Under the pieces are notes generated by a model. That model did not search any database. It was given only the letters and a program-made list of their open reading frames with translations, and had not been told where the DNA came from. Shown here in pieces: positions 45,047-53,094 of a DNA stretch of 64,000 nt. The DNA is taken from assembly GCF_017329565.1 (NCBI RefSeq), contig NZ_JAFMTT010000003.1; one strand, given 5' to 3'. Position 1 is the stretch's first letter. The number at the start of each line of letters is the position of its first letter. Source of the DNA: Alicyclobacillus mali. GTDB lineage: Bacteria > Bacillota > Bacilli > Alicyclobacillales > Alicyclobacillaceae. The position numbers were made by a program, and so were the translations under genes.

Positions 45047-46009
45047 TTACTCGCGCATCTGTTCCTTGGCCTTGTCGGCTGCTCGATCCGTCGCGTCCTT
45101 CGCCGCGTCGGCGCCCCGTTCCACAGCTTGTTTGGCTTGTTCCAATCCGCGCTGGACGGCGTCCTTCGCTGATTCTACGCCTTCCTTCACGGTCTGCTTC
45201 GCGTCTTCCACCCGCGCCTCCGAAGGGGTGGCAGGCTCCGCGCTTGAACCCACCTTGTCTTTCACGTGCTCGACCGCGTTCTTCGTCGCCTCGGTTGCCT
45301 TCTGCGCCGCATCCTTGGTGGCTTCCGCCGCCCGATTCGCCGCGTCCTTCACCGTTTCGGCGCCTTGTTGCGCCGCGTCTTTCGACGCTTCGTATGCGGA
45401 CTGCGCCGTGTCCTTCACGGCCTCCATACCCTGCTGCGCCTTGTCGGCCGCCGCGTCCATGACTTGCTGTGTCTTTTCCTTCGCCGTTCCGATGGCGTCA
45501 GCGGCCGCGTCTTTGGTCGCCTGTGCGGCGGACTGAACCTTGTTCTTCGCCGTATCGTAGCCCTGTTTCACGAGATCCGTTCCTTGTTGAATCAGATTGG
45601 AAACCTTGCCCGGCAAGCCAAACCCATCGCTTTCATCGTCTTCGTCGCGAAGCGACAATCCCACGACGTGCACGTTCACTGCGGCGACGCGGAGTCCCGT
45701 ATACTGCTCGACCGACGCCTGCACGTGCTCCTGAATCTGAGCCGCGACGTCGGGAATGCGGACGCCGTAGCGCAACACCACCTGGGCTGTGAGGGTGCAC
45801 GCCTGCTCCTCGTTGGAGAACTCCACCTTCACCCCGCGTGTGAGGTTGCGACGGCCCGTGATCTGCTCGGCGAGGCCGCTCACGGCTGAACCAGCCATCT
45901 TCGCCACGCCGTCAATCTCCGACAGCGCTACGCCTGCAATGGTCTGAATCACGTCCTCCGCGATGTGAATCGTGCCGCTCTCGGTGAGGGTGTACTCCAG
46001 ATTGGCCAT
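45047..46009 (-). CDS. Asp23-domain protein with LEA-like 11-mer repeat tail
   Basis: Residues 1-118 form an Asp23/Gls24 domain (TIHIAEDVIQTIAGVALSEIDGVA, VVLRYGVRIPDVAAQIQ). After an acidic linker (121-130), residues 135-320 are an Ala/Lys/Glu/Gln-rich amphipathic helix. Four 11-residue units lie in perfect register at 204-247 (SAYEASKDAAQ, QGAETVKDAAN, RAAEATKDAAQ, KATEATKNAVE). This pattern is typical of LEA group 3 and apolipoprotein-like proteins that bind membranes or protect during dehydration. A single Asp23 domain is usually only about 120-150 residues. The first gene of its operon, with amaP 22 bases downstream. Confidence 0.88.
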   Translation of the reverse strand: MANLEYTLTESGTIHIAEDVIQTIAGVALSEIDGVAKMAGSAVSGLAEQITGRRNLTRGVKVEFSNEEQACTLTAQVVLRYGVRIPDVAAQIQEHVQASVEQYTGLRVAAVNVHVVGLSLRDEDDESDGFGLPGKVSNLIQQGTDLVKQGYDTAKNKVQSAAQATKDAAADAIGTAKEKTQQVMDAAADKAQQGMEAVKDTAQSAYEASKDAAQQGAETVKDAANRAAEATKDAAQKATEATKNAVEHVKDKVGSSAEPATPSEARVEDAKQTVKEGVESAKDAVQRGLEQAKQAVERGADAAKDATDRAADKAKEQMRE

Positions 46010-46127
46010 GCATCTCTTCCCCTTTCACGAATGAGAATCTCACGACATCCATCAGACCGGACATTTTGTCAGGTTGGCCGCAGGAAAGTCGACCCACATT
46101 CCTTTCGAAGAGGTTTGTTTGTGCGCG

Positions 46128-46156
46128 ATTGTATCAGAGAATAGATAAAAAGGAAA
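46128..46156 (-). promoter_or_regulatory. candidate promoter of the asp23-LEA operon
   Basis: On the minus strand TTTCCT and an extended -10 TGATACAAT are 17 bases apart, about 120 bases before the Asp23-LEA start. Confidence 0.45.
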
Positions 46157-46159
46157 GCA

Positions 46160-46540
46160 AATAATGAATTCTATTGTATCTGTATAACTATACATGTTGT
46201 GTAAATACATCTTTTCGCTTCCTTGCTACCTGCTGTCGAAATCCGTGAGCAAGTTCGGCTGAACGCATTCTTGGTGGGTTAAATCCAAGGGAGTTTTCGC
46301 AATTGAGAACGTGCCTGAGGTTGTTCTGGGTGTCGTTGTCGTTCTGGATGGCTGTGCACTTCGAGGAAGTCAGGCTCCTGTGCCGTTTGCGGGACTGGTG
46401 ACCCGTCGCATCGCGGCGTTCGGATGCCCTACAGGCTTTGGTATTCTGACACCAGCATAACCCATTGAGCAGGCCAGGACAAGCTTTCCTGTCGATCACG
46501 CGCGTAATCGGTCGATTGCGCGCGTGCGTTGGGGCCTGAT
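46160..46540. other. gene-poor region with AT-rich and decayed-looking sequence
   Basis: Between the asp23 operon and csoR, about 600 bases carry no recognisable gene. The first 60 bases are AT-rich and include the palindrome TGTATAACTATACA (46181-46194). A minus-strand frame of 103 codons exists at 46188-46499, but its composition (many Arg, Asn and Cys) and lack of a family argue against a gene. It could be the remnant of a mobile element. Confidence 0.45.
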
Positions 46541-46557
46541 CGCATAAGTGAGACTGG

Positions 46558-46584
46558 ATACCTTACAGGGGTGTGGTATACAAT
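46558..46584 (+). promoter_or_regulatory. putative CsoR operator and -10 region of csoR-copZ
   Basis: ATACC and GGTAT are inverted around a G-rich centre (CAGGGG), and a TACAAT -10 (46579-46584) overlaps the right arm. The ATACC...GGTAT arms resemble CsoR-family operators. Position about 57 bases before csoR suits autoregulation. Confidence 0.55.
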
Positions 46585-46640
46585 ACAGATTGAGAAGACG
46601 AATGCCGCTCGCGCGGCGGCTCTGCTCCGGAGGGGGAAAC

Positions 46641-46940
46641 GTGGAAGAATCGCACGAACACACGCACAGCTATGGACCTATGAAGGCCGACTTGGCCCGG
46701 CGCCTCCGCCGAATCGAAGGCCAAGTGCGCGGATTGCAGAAAATGGTGGAGGAAGATCGCTACTGCGTGGATATTCTCGTTCAGATTGCCGCCGTGAAAA
46801 GTGCGCTCCATCAGGTGGGGCTGTCGATCCTGGAGTCTCACACACGGGGCTGTGTGGCGGAGGCACTGCAGCAGCGGGATCGCGAACAGGAGAAGGTGGA
46901 CGAGCTCATTCAGGTGCTTCGCCAGTTCACGAAGCTGTGA
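46641..46940 (+). CDS. csoR: copper-sensing repressor CsoR
   Basis: The 99-residue all-helical protein has the CsoR-family core RRLRRIEGQVRGLQKMVEEDRYC and the copper ligand set Cys42, His67, Cys71 (YCVDIL and ESHTRGC). An N-terminal HEHTH segment may also bind metal. Cu(I) binding releases the operator. GTG follows GGAGGGGG. copZ is 40 bases downstream. The Cys-His-Cys set distinguishes it from the CstR at the end of the window. Confidence 0.92.
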   Translation: MEESHEHTHSYGPMKADLARRLRRIEGQVRGLQKMVEEDRYCVDILVQIAAVKSALHQVGLSILESHTRGCVAEALQQRDREQEKVDELIQVLRQFTKL

Positions 46941-46980
46941 CTCTCACCGCGAACATGCGGCCCGGAGAGGGGGTGAGACC

Positions 46981-47184
46981 ATGGCCATCACGACGATTCG
47001 CGTCAAGGGTATGACTTGTGACGGCTGCGTCCGCTCTGTGACACGCGCGCTGTCCGCCGTCGAAGGCGTCTCCCAAGTGGACGTCAGCCTCGAGAAGGGA
47101 GAGGCTGTCGTGACCCACGCCGATTCGACGCCGGTTTCTGCTATTCGAGCTGCCGTCGAAGAGGCTGGGTATGATGTGGAATAA
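46981..47184 (+). CDS. copZ: copper chaperone CopZ (HMA domain)
   Basis: This 67-residue ferredoxin-like protein has the copper site GMTCDGC at residues 10-16 and the RALSAVEGVSQVDVSLEKGEA pattern of HMA domains. It carries Cu(I) to an exporting ATPase. It is co-transcribed with csoR; no CopA ATPase follows in this window, the next gene being a DNA methylase. Confidence 0.93.
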   Translation: MAITTIRVKGMTCDGCVRSVTRALSAVEGVSQVDVSLEKGEAVVTHADSTPVSAIRAAVEEAGYDVE

Positions 47185-47333
47185 GGCATCGATCCTCCGC
47201 CAGCTCCGGCAGAGATCCACTCCTTGGCCGAGATCGATCTCGTCTTCCTCTTGCGGTAGACGGCGGATCTGACTCCGATTAGAATGAGGGGAGATGAGCC
47301 GCCGCGCGCGGCCGCGACGAGGAGGCGGCGTGC

Positions 47334-48146
47334 ATGAAGCCATTTCTGAAGTGGGCGGGAGGCAAGTACCGCCTTCTACCATACATTCAGCGCGCGCTGC
47401 CACCTGGCCGGAGGCTGATAGAGCCGTTTGTCGGCTCTGGGGCTGTATTTCTGAACACGAGCTACGACGCCTATGTGCTGTCGGATATCAACGCGGACGT
47501 GATCGCCGTGTACCGCGCGTTGAGCGTGTACGGCGAGGCGTTCATCGAGGACTGCAGGCGGCTGTTTGTTCCGGAGAACAACTGTCCTGAGGCGTACTAT
47601 GCGCTGAGGGAGGAGTTCAATGCCTCCCGCGATCCGGTGCGCCGCGCCGCCCTGTTTGTCTACCTGAATCGCCACGGGTATAACGGGCTCTGCAGATACA
47701 ACACGGAAGGGCGCTTCAACGTGCCGTTTGGAAGGTACCGGCGCCCCTACTTTCCAGAGCGCGAGATGCGATATTTTCGTGAGAAAGCGAGGCGCGCGGA
47801 GTTCCTTTGCGTCGATTTTCGCGCGGTGATGCGCATGGCGGAGCCCGGCGACGTGGTTTATTGCGATCCGCCGTATGTCCCGCTGTCGAAGACGGCAAAC
47901 TTTCGCCAGTACGCGGCACAGGGCTTCGGGGAAGGCGAACAGCGCGATCTCGCCCGGATTGCGGAGGAACTCGCCGACCGCGGGATTCCGGTGCTCATCT
48001 CCAACCACCTGACGCCTTTCACAGAGCGGGCGTACCGCCGTGCAGAGTGCCGTCAGCTTCAGGTCCGCCGCGCCATTAGCTGCCAGGGAGCTCGGCGCGG
48101 CTACGCACCGGAAGTTCTCGCGCTGTTTACGCCGAGAACGCGTTGA
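47334..48146 (+). CDS. DNA adenine methylase (D12/Dam family)
   Basis: The 270-residue protein has the alpha-class N6-adenine methyltransferase order: FLKWAGGKYRL (SAM-binding), IEPFVGSGAVF and the catalytic VYCDPPYVPL. The Dam-like target region between them contains GLCRYN and FNVPFGRYRRPYF. No restriction gene is adjacent, so it is an orphan methylase, perhaps GATC-specific, or a solitary phage-type enzyme. The ATG is weakly supported by GGAGGCG eight bases upstream. Confidence 0.9.
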   Translation: MKPFLKWAGGKYRLLPYIQRALPPGRRLIEPFVGSGAVFLNTSYDAYVLSDINADVIAVYRALSVYGEAFIEDCRRLFVPENNCPEAYYALREEFNASRDPVRRAALFVYLNRHGYNGLCRYNTEGRFNVPFGRYRRPYFPEREMRYFREKARRAEFLCVDFRAVMRMAEPGDVVYCDPPYVPLSKTANFRQYAAQGFGEGEQRDLARIAEELADRGIPVLISNHLTPFTERAYRRAECRQLQVRRAISCQGARRGYAPEVLALFTPRTR

Positions 48147-48223
48147 ACCTGCGGCTCCCCTCGGGCGTCCATGACCGTTGGAACGGACGGCGCCTGTGAG
48201 GCGCCTGCACAGGAGGGATTCGC

Positions 48224-49015
48224 ATGTCCACCGCGCGCGTGAGTACGCGGCGCATACGCCCGATGGTCAGCAAGGTGCCCGAGATCACCGTGTGGTTCTG
48301 GATTGTAAAGCTCCTCACGACGGCGATGGGAGAAGCGACTTCGGACTTCTTGGTCCTGCACCTCAACAAGTACTTGGCGGTGCTGCTCGGCGCCGTCGCG
48401 TTTGGGGTTGCCTTTTGGTTTCAATACCGCGCCAAGCGATATGTCCCCTACATCTATTGGACCTTCGTGACGATGGTGGCGGTGTTTGGAACCATGGTGG
48501 CCGACGCCATCCACATCGTCCTGGGGGTGCCCTACTGGGCTTCGACCTCTGCGTTTGCCATTTTCCTGGCCGCGGTGTTCATCACCTGGTATCGCACGGA
48601 GCGCACGCTCGACATTCACAGCATTGTGACGCGGCGCCGAGAGCTGTTCTACTGGGCTGCGGTTCTTGCCACCTTCGCCATGGGAACGGCGTGCGGGGAT
48701 ATGACGGCGACGACGCTTCACCTCGGGTACTTCGCTTCTGGCATCCTGTTCATCGTGCTGTTCGGCGCGCCCTTCCTGCTGAAGCGCTGGGCGGGTATGA
48801 ATGAGATCTTCGCGTTTTGGTTCTCCTATGTCATGACGAGGCCGCTTGGCGCTTCCTTCGCGGACTGGCTGGGCGTCGAGAAAGCATACGGGGGGCTCGG
48901 GTTTGGCCGAGGGGCCGTTGCGCTCGTCACGACGCTCTTCATCGTCGTGCTTGTCGCGTATCTCACGATCACGTCGAAAGATCGCCCGAACGAATCCCTC
49001 GTGTCGAATTTGTAA
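48224..49015 (+). CDS. COG4705-family integral membrane protein
   Basis: The 263-residue protein has seven or eight hydrophobic helices. It starts with the family feature VPEITVWFWIVKLLTTAMGE and repeats a similar segment later (MGTACGDMTATT). The two GE/GD-containing helices look like an internal duplication, as in carriers. The family is uncharacterised. It is placed between a methylase and a guanine-riboswitch transporter without an obvious link. Confidence 0.75.
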   Translation: MSTARVSTRRIRPMVSKVPEITVWFWIVKLLTTAMGEATSDFLVLHLNKYLAVLLGAVAFGVAFWFQYRAKRYVPYIYWTFVTMVAVFGTMVADAIHIVLGVPYWASTSAFAIFLAAVFITWYRTERTLDIHSIVTRRRELFYWAAVLATFAMGTACGDMTATTLHLGYFASGILFIVLFGAPFLLKRWAGMNEIFAFWFSYVMTRPLGASFADWLGVEKAYGGLGFGRGAVALVTTLFIVVLVAYLTITSKDRPNESLVSNL

Positions 49016-49063
49016 CAATTGCACAAACGTCACCGTTTCGCCGCCTGTGTGAGATAACTTCCA

Positions 49064-49092
49064 TTGATTCGCGTGTCAGCGCTCGATACACT
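49064..49092 (+). promoter_or_regulatory. promoter of the guanine-riboswitch permease
   Basis: TTGATT and TACACT with 17 bases between them lie 18 bases before the aptamer. TGTGTGAGATA (49046-49056), immediately upstream, is also present (inverted) at 27839-27849 in the urate operon region. Confidence 0.75.
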
Positions 49093-49109
49093 AGGCGTGT
49101 GATCGAAAA

Positions 49110-49183
49110 GGCCTCGTATAATGCCGGGAATATGGCTCGGCAGTTTCTACCAAGCGACCGAAAATCGCTTGCGCTACGAGGCC
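49110..49183 (+). ncRNA. purine (guanine-type) riboswitch aptamer
   Basis: GGCCTCGTA and TACGAGGCC form P1. The core carries TATAAT, the P2 arm with ATATGGC, the conserved GTTTCTACC junction and the P3 arm with CCGAAAATCG. The specificity nucleotide that precedes TACGAGG (49174) is C, which in the known family means guanine/hypoxanthine rather than adenine. Confidence 0.93.
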
Positions 49184-49272
49184 GTTGTCATAGAGCGGTG
49201 CCGCGCCTGGCTGCCCCAGCGAGAATCGAGTCCATCGATCGCCGTGGGTGGCTGCGTGCCCGATCTCTCCGT

Positions 49273-49327
49273 CAACGGCCTCTTGGCGAGACGAACCTCC
49301 AGGTTCGGTCGCCCGAGGTCTTTTTTG
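49273..49327 (+). terminator. riboswitch-controlled terminator
   Basis: CAACGGCCTC at 49273-49282 is an exact complement of GAGGCCGTTG at 49178-49187, the 3' strand of P1, giving a 10-bp antiterminator. In the alternative, GGCGA and CGAACC pair with GGTTCG and TCGCC to form a long hairpin followed by TTTTTT. Ligand-bound P1 therefore favours termination (OFF switch). Confidence 0.88.
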
Positions 49328-49360
49328 TTTTCATCATCCAATAGAGGGGGAGTTCGGCCC

Positions 49361-50830
49361 ATGGCCACCGCGGACGAGCTTCGTCATACGGCGCAGGTCG
49401 ACGAGGCATTTCGGCTTGAGACAGAGGGCAACGGCATCATCGCGGAGCATCGCCGGCATGGAATGCCTCGAGAATTATTCTATGTGTGGTTTGCTGCAGT
49501 CCTGACCTTCACCGGTGTCGTGACCGGGCAGCTCTTCACCGGCGTCTTCGGACTCAACGTGTGGGAGAGCCTGTTGATTGTTCTCCTCTGTTCTATTTCC
49601 TTTGCGGCGCTCGGACTGTACGTGGCGACGGGCCCGCGCGCGGGAACGGTGACGCTCACCATTTCTCGCGCGGCATTCGGGGTGCACGGCGGCAAAATTC
49701 CGGCGTTTTTCAGCTGGTTTACTGCCGTCGGCTGGGAGAGCGTGACCATGGTGCTCACGGTCTGGGCGATGCTGAGCCTCGCGCAGTACGTTGGCCTGCC
49801 ATCGACAGGCGTTGGACCGACGCTCGTTGCGCTCGTCATCACGCTCTTTCTCACGTATCTGGTGCCTATCCTGGGGCACGCGACGCTCGTGGTCATGCAG
49901 CGCGTCCTTGCTATCGTTCTTGCGGCGTGCACGGTGCTCGTGCTCTTCGCCGTATTGCCCGACGTCAAATGGAACTTCAATCCTCCCGCGAGCGCGCTTG
50001 CAGCGCACGGTGTGTTCCCGACGTTCTTGCTCGCGCTCTCCGTCGGGCTGGCGAGCACGTTCTACGGTTGGGCGAATTTCGCCGCTGATTACTCCCGCTA
50101 TCTGCCGAAGGACACTAAGACGAGCCGAATGGTATGGGCGACCTTCCTCGGCGGAGGGCTTGCCAACTTCATCATGATGGGTCTTGGCGTGGTGCTCGGC
50201 ACGATAATCAACGCCAAAACTTTCTCCGAAAATCCGGTGATGGCGATTGCAAAGGCCATTCCAGAATGGGCTGCAATTCCGTTCCTGATTGTGGTGGTGC
50301 TCGGCGACGTCTGCGCTAACTACCTGAACGCTTACAGCTCCGGGATGAGCTTTTTGTCCATGGGAATCCGTTTGAAACGCCATTTTGCGGTCGCGTTGGA
50401 CGGCGCCATCTGCACGGCCATCGGTATTTATGCCTTGTTTTTCTCCAACAACTTCGTGGACTTCTTTGAGAACTTCCTCGACCTCATGATCACGGTCATG
50501 GGGCCCTGGGCGGCGATTTACATCGTTCACCACTTCGTTGTGCGCGGACGTTATGCTGCCGACGATCTCGTCGATACGTCACCGTCGTCCGTGTACTGGT
50601 ACAACGGGGGATTTAACTGGCGCGCAATTCTCGCGTTCGTGGTCGGTGCGGTGGCGACGTTCCTGTCCGTCAATAGTGCGCTGTGGCAGAGCCCGCTCAC
50701 CAATGCGTGGTTCGGGGGAGCCGATGTCTCGGCGTACGCGGCGCCCATTGTGACGGGGATTGTGTATCTTCTCATTTCTCCGCGGCGCGAACGCGCCAAT
50801 CACCGCAAGGTGGAGGCGAAAGCGTCGTAA
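49361..50830 (+). CDS. NCS1-family nucleobase permease (CodB-like), guanine-riboswitch controlled
   Basis: The 489-residue protein has about twelve helices and NCS1 motifs: VAILTF-like helix 1, ISRAAFGVHGGKIPAFFSW, WANFAADYSRYLPK and the late GPWAAIYIVHHF. It differs from the permease at 30.7 kb and is closer to the purine-cytosine branch. The riboswitch argues for a purine base such as guanine or hypoxanthine. Start ATG follows AGAGGGGGAG. A strong terminator follows the gene. Confidence 0.88.
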   Translation: MATADELRHTAQVDEAFRLETEGNGIIAEHRRHGMPRELFYVWFAAVLTFTGVVTGQLFTGVFGLNVWESLLIVLLCSISFAALGLYVATGPRAGTVTLTISRAAFGVHGGKIPAFFSWFTAVGWESVTMVLTVWAMLSLAQYVGLPSTGVGPTLVALVITLFLTYLVPILGHATLVVMQRVLAIVLAACTVLVLFAVLPDVKWNFNPPASALAAHGVFPTFLLALSVGLASTFYGWANFAADYSRYLPKDTKTSRMVWATFLGGGLANFIMMGLGVVLGTIINAKTFSENPVMAIAKAIPEWAAIPFLIVVVLGDVCANYLNAYSSGMSFLSMGIRLKRHFAVALDGAICTAIGIYALFFSNNFVDFFENFLDLMITVMGPWAAIYIVHHFVVRGRYAADDLVDTSPSSVYWYNGGFNWRAILAFVVGAVATFLSVNSALWQSPLTNAWFGGADVSAYAAPIVTGIVYLLISPRRERANHRKVEAKAS

Positions 50831-50848
50831 ACGGCACAAATCACGCTT

Positions 50849-50881
50849 AGCCGTGCGCAAACCCTGCGCGCGGCTTTTTTA
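50849..50881 (+). terminator. Rho-independent terminator after the permease
   Basis: AGCCGTGCGCA pairs with TGCGCGCGGCT (one wobble), loop AACCC, followed by TTTTTT. Confidence 0.9.
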
Positions 50882-51009
50882 GTTGCGCCCGGCATGGGCA
50901 ATAGATTGGCGTCGGTCTATCATCTGGATTTGAGCGCTTGAATTCGAAAGTTCGGAATACCGGTTGCTCCTGAGGCATACAAGTCCTATGATGAAACTGA
51001 ATTCTGCAC

Positions 51010-51101
51010 AAACGGGAGCTCGGTGACACCGGGCTGAGAGGGCGGCTTTGGAGCTGCCGACCGTCGGACCTGATCTGGGTAATACCAGCGTAGGGATGTT
51101 G
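51010..51101 (+). ncRNA. TPP riboswitch (thi element)
   Basis: All conserved blocks are present: GGGAGCTC, GGGCTGAGAGGGCGG, the P4/P5 part ACCTGATCTGGGTAATACCAGCG and the closing TAGGGATGTTG. TPP binding would repress thiC. The preceding 50882-51009 shows nothing recognisable apart from a weakly AT-rich stretch that could hold the promoter. Confidence 0.94.
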
Positions 51102-51258
51102 GATTGCGTGCAGACGCGATTGATTCGGTGCTTGCGGCGCAGGACCGCTCTTCATGCCTGTTTCCCCCATTTGTGGAGCCGAGCTTCTGGTCTGCTGTGG
51201 CAAGCGCTAGAACCCCTGCGAATTCCCCAAAGGTTACGGCCATGAGCGCCCCATCCGC

Positions 51259-51277
51259 CCCTCCCGTGCGAGGAGGG
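51259..51277 (+). promoter_or_regulatory. thiC ribosome-binding site sequestering hairpin
   Basis: CCCTCC pairs with GGAGGG (the thiC Shine-Dalgarno) across a 7-base loop, nine bases before the ATG. The aptamer is about 160 bases upstream. This suggests translational rather than transcriptional control, though a distant pairing partner was not worked out. Confidence 0.6.
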
Positions 51278-51286
51278 TGAATCAAG

Positions 51287-53008
<1,722 letters not shown>

Positions 53009-53025
53009 GATGGGTTTGCACAGGA

Positions 53026-53053
53026 AGGCCGTTCCGATGCGGAGCGGCTTTTT
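53026..53053 (+). terminator. Rho-independent terminator after thiC
   Basis: GCCGTTCC and GGAGCGGC (one G-T pair) with GATGC loop run into TTTTT, only about 40 bases before the first CRISPR repeat. Confidence 0.87.
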
Positions 53054-53094
53054 CCATGGTGCGAGACAGCGGTAGACATGTAGAGGAGAGCAGG

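Noticed and set aside
46188..46499. Minus-strand frame of 103 codons
   Set aside because: No family, atypical composition and no clear start signal; treated as non-coding.
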